From Hymenobacter rigui (GTDB lineage Bacteria; Bacteroidota; Bacteroidia; Cytophagales; Hymenobacteraceae): a DNA stretch of 64,000 nt. Position numbers and translations under genes: made by a program. This document shows, piece by piece, positions 17,085-26,124 of the stretch; position 1 is the stretch's first letter; every line of letters starts with the position of its first letter. Below the pieces are notes generated by a model. That model saw nothing but the letters and a program-made list of their open reading frames with translations, was not told the origin of the DNA and ran no database searches. The stretch lies in contig NZ_RWIT01000001.1 of assembly GCF_003944715.1 (NCBI RefSeq), forward strand, positions 558,001 through 622,000, in the 5' to 3' direction.

Positions 17085-17686
17085 GCAGTCCTGCTACCGA
17101 AACCCATACGGGCCGGAAAGTAGGACTGCTTTTTGGTTCCTTTAATCCCATCCATACCGGGCACCTGATTCTGGCGCACTTTATGGCTACCCATACCGAC
17201 TTGGATGAGGTGTGGCTGGTTGTATCGCCGCAAAGCCCGTTTAAAGTAGGGCAGGAACTATTAGGTGAAACGGAACGGCTTGATTTGGTGGAGCGGGCCA
17301 TTGCCGGCAATAATCGGCTGCGCGCCCTGGATGTGGAGTTTGTCATGCCCAAACCCAGCTACACCATTGATACGCTGGACGAATTACGACGACAATATCC
17401 GGCTCATCAGTTTGTGCTGCTGATGGGGGAGGACAACCTGCCCGGCCTGCCCCGGTGGAAGCAAGCCGACCGGATTTTAGCTGAAAACGAAATCTACGTG
17501 TATCCGCGCCCCGGGGTAGATGCCACTGAGGTGAATGCCCACCCTGGTGTGCGGGTAGTTGAGGCTCCGCTGCTGGACATTTCGGCTACCTTCATTCGCG
17601 AATGTGTACGGGAAGGCAAATCCATCCGCTACCTCGTGCCTGAGGCCGTTGAGCACCAGATTGCCGCGGCCGGCTACTGGCAGTAG
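17081..17686 (+). CDS. nadD: Nicotinate-nucleotide adenylyltransferase (GTG start)
   Basis: 201 aa. It transfers AMP from ATP to nicotinate mononucleotide in NAD synthesis. The nucleotidyltransferase motif GSFNPIHTGHL lies near residues 19-29 and the second signature ISATFIR near residue 165. No in-frame ATG lies between the gmk stop and the motif, so the GTG at 17081 that overlaps the gmk TGA is the likely start. A strong terminator follows. Confidence 0.94.
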   Translation: MSSPATETHTGRKVGLLFGSFNPIHTGHLILAHFMATHTDLDEVWLVVSPQSPFKVGQELLGETERLDLVERAIAGNNRLRALDVEFVMPKPSYTIDTLDELRRQYPAHQFVLLMGEDNLPGLPRWKQADRILAENEIYVYPRPGVDATEVNAHPGVRVVEAPLLDISATFIRECVREGKSIRYLVPEAVEHQIAAAGYWQ

Positions 17687-17701
17687 TAAGCCGTACTCCT
17701 T

Positions 17702-17748
17702 AAACAGAAAGCCCCGGACCTCAGCTTGAGGTCCGGGGCTTTCTGTTT
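17702..17748. terminator. Bidirectional terminator between nadD and frr
   Basis: A 22-bp perfect stem: 17702-17723 pairs with 17727-17748 around a 3-nt loop. A/T tracts flank both ends, serving the convergent genes. Confidence 0.93.
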
Positions 17749-17769
17749 GTTATAGGGCAGCAGGAGAAA

Positions 17770-18333
17770 TCAGATGGTCATGATTTCCGATTCCTTCTTG
17801 CTGAGCAGCTCATCGACTTTGCTGATGTAGATATCGGTGAACTTCTGCACTTTGGCTTCGGCATCCTTCACGGCATCTTCCGAGGCACCGTCTTTCTGCA
17901 GCTTACGCAACGATTCGTTCACGTCCTTGCGGATACCGCGGATGCGGACTTTGCCGCTCTCCGATTCGTTTTTGGCCTGCTTCACTAGGTCGCGGCGGCG
18001 TTCCTCCGTCATGGGCGGAATATTCAGACGCACACCTTCAGCATCCGACTGGGGGTTCAGGCCCAGGTCGCTGTTCTTGATGGCCTTGGCAATTTCGCTG
18101 ATCATGTTCTTTTCCCAGGGCTTGATGAACAGCGTACGGGCATCGGGAGCCGCTACGTTGGCTACCTGCGCCACGGGCGTGGGCGTGCCGTAGTAATCAA
18201 CGCGGAGCGAGTCGAGCATGGCCGGGCTGGCTTTGCCGGCCCGGATACGGGCAAATTCCACTTGCGTGTGCTGCAGGGCCTTGCCCATCGACTCCTCGGC
18301 CTCGTCCAGGTAAAACTTGATTTCTTCGTCCAC
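17770..18333 (-). CDS. frr: Ribosome recycling factor (GTG start)
   Basis: 187 aa. RRF works with EF-G to split post-termination ribosomes. The three-helix bundle sequence is well conserved (QVEFARIRAGKASPAMLDSL, INIP-like LNIPPMTEERR, RKLQKDGASEDAVKDAE). The start codon is GTG at 18333; the next ATG lies inside helix 1, so GTG is favoured. It lies 60 bp downstream of pyrH on the same strand, the common pyrH-frr pairing. Confidence 0.96.
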   Translation of the reverse strand: MDEEIKFYLDEAEESMGKALQHTQVEFARIRAGKASPAMLDSLRVDYYGTPTPVAQVANVAAPDARTLFIKPWEKNMISEIAKAIKNSDLGLNPQSDAEGVRLNIPPMTEERRRDLVKQAKNESESGKVRIRGIRKDVNESLRKLQKDGASEDAVKDAEAKVQKFTDIYISKVDELLSKKESEIMTI

Positions 18334-18393
18334 TTCTTAAAAAGGTTGAGTGTTGGATGTAGGTGTTGAATTTGCGTGAGAACCGCGGCGGCG

Positions 18394-19182
18394 TTACGCC
18401 TGCTCCGGCGTGCTGTCGTGCGTAGTTGGCTGCAGGCTGCTGTGGTTGGGGTCGAGGTTGGTGGCCTTGCTGCCGTGCATGCTTACCAGCGTGCCCACGC
18501 TTTCCCCATCGAGCAGCCGCTGCAGGTTACCTTCCTTGTTCATGTCGAAGACAATAATAGGCAGGTTGTTTTCCTTACACAGCGTGAAGGCCGTCATGTC
18601 CATCACGTTCAGGTTCTTTTCCATCACCTCATCAAAGGTAATTTCCGGAAACCGTACGGCTGATGGGTCTTTCTCGGGGTCGGCGGTGTAGATGCCGTCC
18701 ACACGGGTACCCTTCAGCACCACATCAGCTTCAATTTCGATGGCGCGCAGGGAGGCTGCCGAATCGGTAGTGAAGTAAGGAGAGCCAATGCCGGCCCCGA
18801 AGATAACCACGCGGCCTTTTTCCAGGTGGCGCATAGCCCGGCGGCGGATGTAAGGCTCACATACCCGCTGAATGGTAACACCGGAAAGCAGGCGGGTATT
18901 CACGCCCAGCTTTTCCAGGGCACTTTGCAGGGCCATCGAGTTGATGACGGTGGCCAGCATGCCCATGTAGTCGCCCTGCACACGGTCCAGCCCGAAGGCT
19001 TCGGCCTGCACGCCCCGGAAGATGTTGCCCCCCCCGATTACTACGGCTATCTGAGTACCCGTTTCGGCTACGGCCTTAATTTCTTCGGCGTACTGCATAA
19101 GGCGGGTGGCGTCAATGCCATACTGTTGCTGGCCCATCAGAGCCTCGCCGCTTAGTTTCAGCAGGATTCGGTTGTACTTCAA
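18394..19182 (-). CDS. pyrH: UMP kinase (TTG start)
   Basis: 262 aa from the TTG at 19182, which gives [17 protein letters not shown], the exact family start; an upstream in-frame ATG at 19257 would add 25 residues with no counterpart in the family. It makes UDP from UMP and is a hexamer regulated by GTP and UTP in bacteria. [10 protein letters not shown] and [20 protein letters not shown] are visible. The last 20 or so residues (after GTLVSMHGS) form an extra hydrophilic tail. A long hairpin lies in its leader at 19224-19274. Confidence 0.94.
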   Translation of the reverse strand: MKYNRILLKLSGEALMGQQQYGIDATRLMQYAEEIKAVAETGTQIAVVIGGGNIFRGVQAEAFGLDRVQGDYMGMLATVINSMALQSALEKLGVNTRLLSGVTIQRVCEPYIRRRAMRHLEKGRVVIFGAGIGSPYFTTDSAASLRAIEIEADVVLKGTRVDGIYTADPEKDPSAVRFPEITFDEVMEKNLNVMDMTAFTLCKENNLPIIVFDMNKEGNLQRLLDGESVGTLVSMHGSKATNLDPNHSSLQPTTHDSTPEQA

Positions 19183-19223
19183 GATGAGAGAGGTTAAGCG
19201 TGAAACACGACTGTACGTAGCAA

Positions 19224-19274
19224 GGCCGTAAGCAAGTACCGGCGGTTGTAGCCGCACGGTATCCGCTTACGGCC
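19224..19274 (-). promoter_or_regulatory. Long stepped hairpin between BCCP gene and pyrH
   Basis: GGCCGTAAGC pairs with GCTTACGGCC (10 bp, 19224-19233 with 19265-19274). Inside, TACCG pairs with CGGTA and GCGG with CCGC around a 6-nt loop. It starts 21 nt past the BCCP stop and ends 42 nt before the pyrH start. Without a T-tract it may be a leader element of pyrH or a terminator. Confidence 0.6.
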
Positions 19275-19294
19275 CCGGGCAAAGAAAGTGCTGA

Positions 19295-19801
19295 TTAGCT
19301 GAACTGTACCAGCACCTGGCCTTTGGTTACGTTGTCGCGCAAATTGACTTTTATAGCGGCCACGGTGCCGTCACCGGGCGCTTTCAGAATGTTTTCCATC
19401 TTCATGGCTTCCAGCACCAGCAGTGGGTCGCCTTTCTGTACGGTTTGGCCCGGGGCAACGCGCACATCCACAATCAGGCCGGGCATTGGGGCTTTCAACT
19501 CGTTGATTTTCTGGCTGGCCGCGTTGCTCATGCCCAGCTTGTCCAGCAGCAGATCAAACCGGTCTTTTGCCTCCAACTCCACGCGCTGGCCGTTCAGCTT
19601 CAGTACCAGTTGTTTGCTGGCGTAATCAGCCGATACTAGCTCTGCCGAGTAGGAGCGGCCCTCGTAGAGTACGTGGTAGCGCCCGTTGCCCAGCGGGGCA
19701 ATATCCCAACTGAACGGCTGCCCGTTGACGGTAGTAGTGCCGTTAGGCTGATAATCAACCTCCCAAGCGGGTAGGGTAGGGGCAGTGCGGATCTGGAGCA
19801 T
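19295..19801 (-). CDS. Biotin carboxyl carrier protein (acyl-CoA carboxylase subunit)
   Basis: 168 aa. The C-terminal biotinyl domain carries EAMKMEN with the biotin-accepting Lys134, preceded by KAPMPGLIVDVRVAPGQTV. The N-terminal half is a strand-rich linker domain as in the small carboxylase subunits that partner propionyl- or acetyl-CoA carboxylase in Bacteroidota. No carboxylase subunit gene is adjacent, so its partner lies elsewhere. It is separated from pyrH by a large hairpin. Confidence 0.9.
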   Translation of the reverse strand: MLQIRTAPTLPAWEVDYQPNGTTTVNGQPFSWDIAPLGNGRYHVLYEGRSYSAELVSADYASKQLVLKLNGQRVELEAKDRFDLLLDKLGMSNAASQKINELKAPMPGLIVDVRVAPGQTVQKGDPLLVLEAMKMENILKAPGDGTVAAIKVNLRDNVTKGQVLVQFS

Positions 19802-19900
19802 CGGGAACAGAGCAGGGGTAGGGCGGAAAAGGGCTTAAAGATAGGCCAATTCTGAAATAAATTCGGAACTTGACCCTCCAATGTCCTAGTGCCTTTCCGC

Positions 19901-22498
19901 ATGAAATATCCGCTCCTCGGTACCGTTGTTCTGGTGCTGATGTGTACTGTATACGCTCCAGCTCAGGTAGTTAAATCCAGTCGTCCCGCCTCATCGGTAA
20001 GCCACCCGGCCCGTAAAAAAGTCACGGAACCTGTTGCCGCGCCGGCGTCAGTGGCGGCCAGTGCGGCCGTGCCCAACTGGTTGCCCTCCACCAATCCGGT
20101 ACAACCCTCGGCCACCATCCTGAGTGACCTGATCGATACCAAGCTGGATGTGCGCTTCGATTGGCCCAAACAGTGGCTGCTTGGGGTGGCTACGCTCACA
20201 GTTCGCCCTCATTTTTATCCGCAAAGTCAGCTGGTGCTGGATGCCAAGGGGTTTGATGTGAAAAGCGTGGAGCTCGTAAATGCTTCCCGTAAAGGCAAGG
20301 ATCTGAAATTCAGCTATGATAAGAAGAAGCTGACTATCAGTCTTGACCGGCTGTACCAGCGCACTGAGCAATACCAGATCCGGATTCAGTACGTAGCCAA
20401 ACCCAACGAACTGCCCAAAGGAGGCAGCGAAGCCATTACCGATGCCAAAGGCCTGTATTTTATCAACCCGCTGGGTACCGATAAAACTAAACCTCGGCAG
20501 GTCTGGACTCAGGGTGAGACAGAGGGGAGTTCCTGCTGGTTCCCTACCATCGACCGTCCCAACCAGCGCATGACGCAGGAAATCAGCCTCACGGTAGAAA
20601 GTGGTCAGAAAACCCTGTCCAACGGCCTGCTGGTTTCCTCCCGTCGCAACCCCGATGGTACCCGCACCGACCTGTGGAAGCTTAGCCAGGCGCACGCTCC
20701 ATATCTGGCTATGCTGGCCGTAGGCGATTTTGCCGTGGTGTCGGACACGTGGCGCGGTAAACCTGTGGACTACTACGTGGACCCCGCGTTCCAGTACACC
20801 GCCAAGCGCGTTTTTGGGAATACCCCCGAAATGCTGGAGTTCTTCTCCAAAAAGCTGGCCGTTGATTATCCTTGGGACAAGTACGCCCAGGTAGCCGTGC
20901 ACGACTTCGTGTCGGGAGCCATGGAAAACACCACGGCCTCCACTTTTCAGCAACAGCTAGTGCAGTTTACGCCCCGCGAGCTGGCTGATGTAACCTATGC
21001 CGCTTCAGAGTCGGTTATTGCGCACGAGCTGTTTCACCAGTGGTTTGGCGACTATGTAACCACCGAATCCTGGAGTAATCTGCCCCTGAACGAATCGTTT
21101 GCTGATTACTCTGAGCTGCTATGGGCCGAGCATAAGTATGGGGCCGATGCCGCGGCGCTGGTCCAGCAAACCAAGCTGCGCAACTACCTCGACGAAGCCC
21201 AGACGAAGCGGGAGCCACTGATCCGGTACCGGTACGCGGAACGGGAAGACATGTTTGACCGCCACTCCTATGATAAGGGAGGCCGCGTATTACACATGCT
21301 GCGTAATTATGTGGGCGAAGAAGCCTTTTATGCTTCCCTCACCCGGTACCTAACGCACAACAAGCTTTCCACTACCGAACTGGCAAAGCTCCGCATTGCC
21401 TTCGAGGAAACGACGGGGGAGGATTTGATGTGGTTTTTCGACCAGTGGTTTCTGCAGCGCGGCCATCCGGAGCTGCGCGTTACGCATAGCTACGAGAATA
21501 GCCAGGTAGTAGTACACGTGCAGCAGGTGCAGGATACGCTCTATCAGCCCGTATACCGTCTGCCCGTCACAGTAGCTACCTGGAACGGCAATCAGCCTAC
21601 TGAGCACCGAATCATGATAACCAAGGCGGACCAGACCTTCCGGCTGGCCGTCAACCAGCGTCCCAACCTGGTCAAGTTTGACGATGAAGGCATCCTGCTG
21701 GCCGATATTGACGAAACTCAAAGTCAGGAAGAGTTGCTGTATCAGCTCAGCCACGCACGCGGTTACCTACAGAAGTATCAGGCTATCCAAGGCCTTCGCG
21801 CCAAGTCCTCCGATCTGCTGGTGAGTTCGGCGTTCCGCGGAGCACTCAACGACCCGTTTTGGGCGACCCGAGTGGCCGCACTGGATGGCCTGCGCAGATA
21901 CCGTGGGGCCGAAGGCAATGCCGTCCGCAAGGATCTGCAGCGTATTGCCATGAACGAAAAGAATGGTACCGTTCGTGCTACGGCCATCAGCGTGCTGTCT
22001 TCCTTCCTTAATGAGGACTACAGTGAGGTGTATAGCTCAGCACTAAAAGATAGCTCCTATCTGGTGGCCAGCGCTGCCGTGAATGCCTTGGCGCATGCGC
22101 CCACACCTGCCACACGTACCCAGCTGGCTGCACTGCAGAATACCAATAACCCGGCGCTTCTTACAGCACTTTCCAACTACTATGGGTTAAACGGCACACT
22201 GGACGACTACCAGTGGTTCCTGCAGCGCAGTAAAGATGCGCCGGCAGAGGTTCTGTATGTAATGCTGGAGAATTTCGGCATCCTCATGCAGCGTATTCCT
22301 CCCATTGAGCGCGAGAAAGGTATCCAGCGGCTGGAAGCATTAGCCCGTACTCACCCGCAATTGTATGTGCGCTTGGGAGCCTACAAAGGATTGCATGAGT
22401 TAATAGCCAGCATGCCCACTCTGAAAGCTACGCTACAGGATATCCGAAATAAGGAGAAGGACGGTAATTTGAGAGCCATGTACAGCCTGATTCAATAA
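19901..22498 (+). CDS. Exported M1-family zinc aminopeptidase
   Basis: 865 aa from the ATG at 19901; a GTG at 19889 is less likely because a signal peptide (hydrophobic LLGTVVLVLMCTVYAPAQ) begins at the ATG. The M1 substrate motif SGAMENTTAS precedes the zinc site HELFHQWFGDY (His375, Glu376, His379) and the third ligand Glu in NESFADY. The C-terminal 250 residues look like HEAT-type helical repeats, as in the longer M1 enzymes. It probably trims peptides in the periplasm or outside the cell. It is monocistronic, and the next gene is a tRNA. Confidence 0.93.
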   Translation: MKYPLLGTVVLVLMCTVYAPAQVVKSSRPASSVSHPARKKVTEPVAAPASVAASAAVPNWLPSTNPVQPSATILSDLIDTKLDVRFDWPKQWLLGVATLTVRPHFYPQSQLVLDAKGFDVKSVELVNASRKGKDLKFSYDKKKLTISLDRLYQRTEQYQIRIQYVAKPNELPKGGSEAITDAKGLYFINPLGTDKTKPRQVWTQGETEGSSCWFPTIDRPNQRMTQEISLTVESGQKTLSNGLLVSSRRNPDGTRTDLWKLSQAHAPYLAMLAVGDFAVVSDTWRGKPVDYYVDPAFQYTAKRVFGNTPEMLEFFSKKLAVDYPWDKYAQVAVHDFVSGAMENTTASTFQQQLVQFTPRELADVTYAASESVIAHELFHQWFGDYVTTESWSNLPLNESFADYSELLWAEHKYGADAAALVQQTKLRNYLDEAQTKREPLIRYRYAEREDMFDRHSYDKGGRVLHMLRNYVGEEAFYASLTRYLTHNKLSTTELAKLRIAFEETTGEDLMWFFDQWFLQRGHPELRVTHSYENSQVVVHVQQVQDTLYQPVYRLPVTVATWNGNQPTEHRIMITKADQTFRLAVNQRPNLVKFDDEGILLADIDETQSQEELLYQLSHARGYLQKYQAIQGLRAKSSDLLVSSAFRGALNDPFWATRVAALDGLRRYRGAEGNAVRKDLQRIAMNEKNGTVRATAISVLSSFLNEDYSEVYSSALKDSSYLVASAAVNALAHAPTPATRTQLAALQNTNNPALLTALSNYYGLNGTLDDYQWFLQRSKDAPAEVLYVMLENFGILMQRIPPIEREKGIQRLEALARTHPQLYVRLGAYKGLHELIASMPTLKATLQDIRNKEKDGNLRAMYSLIQ

Positions 22499-22602
22499 AA
22501 GCGCAACTTTTTTTCAGGTGCAGTACATTTTTTTTATAGTGATGCTTGTTATAGGTAGTCAGGTAATTATCTCTCAAAATGCTGTTCGCAGAATGCTTAT
22601 CG

Positions 22603-22630
22603 GCGCAAAAAAGTAAAAACCTTTTTGCGC
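22603..22630 (+). terminator. Probable terminator between the peptidase gene and the tRNA cluster
   Basis: GCGCAAAAAAG pairs with CTTTTTGCGC around a short A-rich loop, just before the tRNA promoter. The rest of 22499-22602 is A/T-rich without other structure that I can see. Confidence 0.55.
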
Positions 22631-22636
22631 GGGCAC

Positions 22637-22666
22637 TTGACTTACATCAGAAAGCCACTAATTTTG
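22637..22666 (+). promoter_or_regulatory. Promoter of the tRNA-Tyr/Gly/Thr-tuf operon
   Basis: TTG at 22637-22639, a 19-nt spacer and TAATTTTG at 22659-22666 form one of the best Bacteroidota-type promoters in the window. The start would be near 22673, about 75 nt before tRNA-Tyr. Confidence 0.75.
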
Positions 22667-22748
22667 CAACTCCAATCGACACAGTAACGGCTTCACCGCT
22701 GCAGTTTTGAAAGGGAAGGTTTTCTGCAACCGGCAGAAAAATATAACT

Positions 22749-22828
22749 GGGGGCGTCGCATAGCGGCAATTGCGGGTGACTGTAACTCACCTCCTTCGGG
22801 TTCAAAGGTTCGAGTCCTTTCGCCCCCA
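22749..22828 (+). tRNA. tRNA-Tyr (GUA)
   Basis: Acceptor GGGGGCG pairs with CGCCCCC. The anticodon stem GGTGA/TCACC encloses CTGTAAC (anticodon GTA), and the T arm AAAGG/CCTTT encloses TTCGAGT. A class II variable arm is present, though short. The D stem has only three good pairs. CCA is not encoded. Confidence 0.95.
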
Positions 22829-22905
22829 CAAAGTATCTGTATAGCTGGCTTCAGGCATTCGTCTGGAACGCAAACCGAATAGCCAGCCATTCAGTTGCTT
22901 CGCAC

Positions 22906-22978
22906 GCGGGAGTAGCTCAGTTGGTAGAGCGGCAGCCTTCCAAGCTGCAGGTCGCGGGTTCGAACCTCGTCTCCCGCT
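22906..22978 (+). tRNA. tRNA-Gly (UCC)
   Basis: Acceptor GCGGGAG pairs with CTCCCGC. The D arm contains AGCTCAGTTGGTAGAGC, the anticodon loop CTTCCAA gives UCC, and the T loop is TTCGAAC. CCA is not encoded. It is the second gene of the tRNA-tuf operon. Confidence 0.97.
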
Positions 22979-23044
22979 CGGTGCCAGGAATGGCAGTGAG
23001 AAGTTACATAGATAGCATAGCTGGTAAATGTTTCTCTCCTGTTG

Positions 23045-23052
23045 TATCTTTG
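23045..23052 (+). promoter_or_regulatory. Putative internal promoter before tRNA-Thr (TATCTTTG)
   Basis: TATCTTTG fits TAnnTTTG and would start transcription about 12 nt before tRNA-Thr, giving tRNA-Thr-tuf a second promoter. No -33 TTG is at the ideal spacing. Confidence 0.5.
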
Positions 23053-23070
23053 CCAAACAAATTAAAACAA

Positions 23071-23142
<72 letters not shown>

Positions 23143-23171
23143 CAGAATTACGAGTACCAACGGGGCAGCGC

Positions 23172-23229
23172 GACTGCACCGTTTGGAAACTGTCAGCAAA
23201 GTAAAGCGACGTGCAGTCCCGACTAAACG
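23172..23229 (+). promoter_or_regulatory. Possible pseudoknot in the tuf leader
   Basis: GACTGCAC (23172-23179) pairs with GTGCAGTC (23211-23218). CGTTT in its loop (23180-23184) can pair with AAACG (23225-23229), giving an H-type pseudoknot 80 nt before the tuf start. No known family is recognised. Confidence 0.45.
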
Positions 23230-23310
23230 GAGCTGTGTTTCGCTTTCTTACTGTATAGTCTAGTCGCGTTTCCCCCTCATCACCTCAAAATTCCTCTTAA
23301 TCTCTTTACA

Positions 23311-24498
23311 ATGGCTAAAGAAAATTTTGACCGGTCCAAGCCGCACGTAAACATCGGCACGATTGGTCACGTGGACCACGGCAAAACCACCCTCACTGCT
23401 GCTATCACCACGGTTCTGGCTAACAAGGGTCTGGCTGCCAAGCGCGACTTCTCTTCGATCGACAATGCTCCCGAAGAAAAAGAGCGTGGTATCACCATCA
23501 ACACCGCTCACGTAGAATACGCTACCGAAAACCGTCACTATGCTCACGTTGACTGCCCCGGTCACGCTGACTATGTGAAGAACATGGTGACGGGTGCTGC
23601 TCAGATGGACGGCGCTATCCTCGTGGTAGCTGCTACCGACGGCCCGATGCCCCAGACGCGTGAGCACATCCTGCTCGCTCGCCAGGTAGGTGTTCCTCAG
23701 CTGGTTGTGTTCATGAACAAAGTGGACATGGTGGATGACCCCGAGCTGCTCGAGCTGGTGGAAATGGAAATCCGTGAGCTGCTGTCGTTCTACGACTTCG
23801 ACGGTGACAACATTCCGGTTATCCAGGGCTCGGCTCTGGGCGGCCTGAACGGTGATGCCAACTGGGTTCCCAAAATCGAGGAATTGATGGCTGCTGTTGA
23901 TAGCTACATTCCAATTCCTGCTCGTCTGACCGACCTGCCCTTCCTGATGCCCGTAGAGGACGTGTTCTCTATCACCGGTCGTGGTACGGTAGCAACCGGC
24001 CGTATCGAGCGTGGTATCATCAACTCGGGTGAGCAAGTTGAAATCCTCGGTATGGGTGCTGAGAACCTCAAGTCGACCGTAACGGGCGTTGAGATGTTCC
24101 GCAAAATCCTTGACCGTGGTGAAGCTGGCGACAACGTAGGTCTGCTGCTCCGCGGTATTGAAAAAGAAGCCATCCGTCGTGGTATGGTTATCTGCAAACC
24201 CGGTTCGGTTAAGCCCCACACCAAGTTCAAAGCTGAGGTGTACGTGCTGTCGAAAGAAGAAGGTGGCCGTCACACGCCGTTCTTCAACAACTACCGTCCC
24301 CAGTTCTATTTCCGCACCACCGACGTAACCGGCATCATCACGCTGGCCGAGGGTGTGGAAATGGTAATGCCCGGCGACAATGTAACTATCTCGGTTGAGC
24401 TGATCAACTCGGTAGCTATGGAAAAAGGCCTGCGTTTCGCTATCCGTGAGGGTGGCCGTACGGTAGGTGCCGGTCAGGTAACCGAAATCACCGAGTAG
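23311..24498 (+). CDS. tuf: Elongation factor Tu
   Basis: 395 aa. It carries aminoacyl-tRNA to the ribosome as a GTP complex. G1 [10 protein letters not shown] (near residues 19-28), switch [30 protein letters not shown] and GSALGG are all intact. The beta-barrel domains follow, with normal length. It is preceded by tRNA-Tyr, tRNA-Gly and tRNA-Thr, an arrangement recalling the E. coli tRNA-tufB operon, and followed by a terminator. Codon use is strongly biased, as expected for very high expression. Confidence 0.99.
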   Translation: MAKENFDRSKPHVNIGTIGHVDHGKTTLTAAITTVLANKGLAAKRDFSSIDNAPEEKERGITINTAHVEYATENRHYAHVDCPGHADYVKNMVTGAAQMDGAILVVAATDGPMPQTREHILLARQVGVPQLVVFMNKVDMVDDPELLELVEMEIRELLSFYDFDGDNIPVIQGSALGGLNGDANWVPKIEELMAAVDSYIPIPARLTDLPFLMPVEDVFSITGRGTVATGRIERGIINSGEQVEILGMGAENLKSTVTGVEMFRKILDRGEAGDNVGLLLRGIEKEAIRRGMVICKPGSVKPHTKFKAEVYVLSKEEGGRHTPFFNNYRPQFYFRTTDVTGIITLAEGVEMVMPGDNVTISVELINSVAMEKGLRFAIREGGRTVGAGQVTEITE

Positions 24499-24528
24499 TT
24501 TTAACCAACTGCCGTTGAAATAATACAG

Positions 24529-24557
24529 ATCCGCCTCCGAAAATTTCGGGGGCGGAT
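24529..24557 (+). terminator. Terminator of tuf
   Basis: ATCCGCCTCCGA pairs with TCGGGGGCGGAT (one G-U), followed by TTTGTTTTG. Confidence 0.9.
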
Positions 24558-24587
24558 TTGTTTTGTGTAAAGAGTTCCATACATTTG
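24557..24587 (+). promoter_or_regulatory. Promoter of tRNA-Trp/secE/nusG unit
   Basis: TTTG at 24557-24560, a 19-nt spacer and TACATTTG at 24580-24587. The -33 element overlaps the tail of the tuf terminator. Confidence 0.75.
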
Positions 24588-24626
24588 CAGTCCCAATCCA
24601 GCACCTTGACTGGCTGGGACGCATAC

Positions 24627-24700
24627 ACGGGCGTAGTTCAAGGGTAGAATAGAGGTCTCCAAAACCTTTGATGGGAGTTCGAATCTCTCCGCCCGTGCCA
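24627..24700 (+). tRNA. tRNA-Trp (CCA)
   Basis: Acceptor ACGGGCG pairs with CGCCCGT. The anticodon region AGGTCTCCAAAACCT gives CCA, and the T loop is TTCGAAT. The 3' CCA appears to be encoded (24698-24700), unlike the other three tRNAs here. It sits directly before secE, as in many bacteria. Confidence 0.97.
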
Positions 24701-24704
24701 CAAA

Positions 24705-24736
24705 AAAACTACGGCTGCTTCGGCAGCCGTAGTTTT
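24705..24736 (+). terminator. UUCG-capped terminator/attenuator between tRNA-Trp and secE
   Basis: AAAACTACGGCTGC pairs perfectly with GCAGCCGTAGTTTT around TTCG. It ends 25 nt before secE, so it either ends tRNA-Trp transcripts or attenuates read-through into secE-nusG. No other promoter for secE is evident. Confidence 0.85.
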
Positions 24737-24761
24737 ACACCCCAAACCGGTGCTTTCTATC

Positions 24762-24956
24762 ATGAGCAAGCTAACCAGATACTTTCAGGAGACATCCGAG
24801 GAGATGCGTTACAAAGTAACGTGGCCTTCGCTGGAGGAACTGCAGAAAAGCGCCGGCCTGGTGCTGATTGGTTCTTTGTTGTTTGCTGCCGTGGTAGGCG
24901 TGCTGGACGTGGCTTTCAAGGAAAGCCTAGAAGCATTTTATAACTCAGTCCGTTAA
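24762..24956 (+). CDS. secE: Preprotein translocase subunit SecE
   Basis: 64 aa, the usual short single-span SecE. From the ATG at 24762 it reads MSKLTRYFQETSEEMRYKVTWP, with the conserved amphipathic KVTWPS hinge, then one membrane helix (AGLVLIGSLLFAAVVGVLDV). Four extra codons upstream at 24750 are less likely. It clamps SecY in the inner membrane. nusG follows after 20 bp, the universal secE-nusG order. Confidence 0.95.
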   Translation: MSKLTRYFQETSEEMRYKVTWPSLEELQKSAGLVLIGSLLFAAVVGVLDVAFKESLEAFYNSVR

Positions 24957-24976
24957 TCGGGAGATATTCGACGACA

Positions 24977-25543
24977 ATGGGTGAGTTGAAATGGTACGTA
25001 GTTCGCTCGGTTAGCGGACAGGAGAAAAAAGCCAAAACCTATCTGGAAACGGAAATTGGCCGTCATGGTCTTTCTGATTTGGTACCGCAGGTACTGATTC
25101 CGGTAGAGAAGGTATTCGAAATGCGCAACGGTAAGAAGCGCGTGCGTGAGCGTAACCTGTACCCTGGCTACATCATTATTCACGCCGACCTGACTCACGG
25201 GGAAGTAGACCACATTATCACCAGCACGCCTGGCGTAATTGGTTTCCTCAGCGACAAGGAAGGCAAAGCCGCCAACCAGAATACCAAACCTGTTCCCCTG
25301 CACATTTCCGAAGTAAACCGCATCCTTGGGATTGTAGATGAAGTGGAGGAGCAGGCAGCTACGCTGGAAACTCCATTCGTGGTAGGTGAACTGGTAAAGA
25401 TTGTGGACGGTGGTTTCGCGGGTATGTCGGGCACGGTGTCCGAAGTATTCGAGGAACGGAAGAAACTGAACGTTATCGTGAAAATTTTCGGCCGTAGCAC
25501 TCCCATGGAGCTTAGCTACACGCAGGTCGAGAAGGAAGTATAA
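24977..25543 (+). CDS. nusG: Transcription termination/antitermination factor NusG
   Basis: 188 aa. The N-terminal NGN domain (KWYVVRSVSGQEKKAKTYLE) binds RNA polymerase. The C-terminal KOW domain (VKIVDGGFAGMSGTVSEVFE) binds S10 or Rho and couples transcription with translation. Length and domain order are standard. It lies between secE and rplK, with a 118-bp leader before rplK. Confidence 0.97.
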   Translation: MGELKWYVVRSVSGQEKKAKTYLETEIGRHGLSDLVPQVLIPVEKVFEMRNGKKRVRERNLYPGYIIIHADLTHGEVDHIITSTPGVIGFLSDKEGKAANQNTKPVPLHISEVNRILGIVDEVEEQAATLETPFVVGELVKIVDGGFAGMSGTVSEVFEERKKLNVIVKIFGRSTPMELSYTQVEKEV

Positions 25544-25558
25544 CTGCCATAACAACGT

Positions 25559-25584
25559 CACCGGTTATCCGCTCCGGACCGGTG
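25559..25584 (+). promoter_or_regulatory. Hairpin in the rplK leader, candidate L1 target
   Basis: CACCGGT pairs with ACCGGTG around a 12-nt loop, in the 118-bp nusG-rplK spacer. In E. coli L1 represses the rplK-rplA mRNA at its leader; a similar role here is inference. Confidence 0.45.
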
Positions 25585-25661
25585 GTGCTTCCACTTTTGG
25601 AGCAATTTTCATCTGAGGGCTACTACGTGTTACCGTAGAAACCCGAAGCCTTTTAAACCAA

Positions 25662-26105
25662 ATGGCCAAAGAAATCAGAGGTTATCTGAAGCTTCAGATA
25701 AAGGGAGGCGCCGCAAACCCTGCGCCGCCGGTTGGACCTGCACTTGGTAGCAAAGGCCTTAACATCATGGAGTTCTGCAAGCAGTTCAATGCGCGGACCC
25801 AGGATAAGGCCGGCCAAGTTTGTCCTGTACTCATCACCATGTACACCGACAAGTCGTTTGACTTCGTGGTGAAGACTCCTCCGGTGCCGGTTCTGCTCAT
25901 GGAAGCAGCCAAGCTCCAGAGCGGCTCGAAAGAGCCGAACCGTAACAAGGTAGGGTCGGTATCATGGGACCAAGTGCGCACCATCGCCGAGACGAAAATG
26001 CCGGACCTCAATGCCTTCAAGGTAGAGTCGGCTATGAAGCAGGTGGCTGGTACGGCTCGCAGCATGGGCATCACCATCTCGGGTACTTCTCCCTTTGCTG
26101 AATAA
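25662..26105 (+). CDS. rplK: 50S ribosomal protein L11
   Basis: 147 aa. The proline-rich N-terminus ([15 protein letters not shown]) and the C-terminal 23S-binding domain ([13 protein letters not shown]) are typical. It forms the GTPase-associated stalk base with L10 and L12, whose genes follow. It lies 19 bp before rplA. PPPVPVLL-type prolines facing the hinge are kept. Confidence 0.98.
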   Translation: MAKEIRGYLKLQIKGGAANPAPPVGPALGSKGLNIMEFCKQFNARTQDKAGQVCPVLITMYTDKSFDFVVKTPPVPVLLMEAAKLQSGSKEPNRNKVGSVSWDQVRTIAETKMPDLNAFKVESAMKQVAGTARSMGITISGTSPFAE

Positions 26106-26124
26106 TTAACAACGGAGAAGACAC

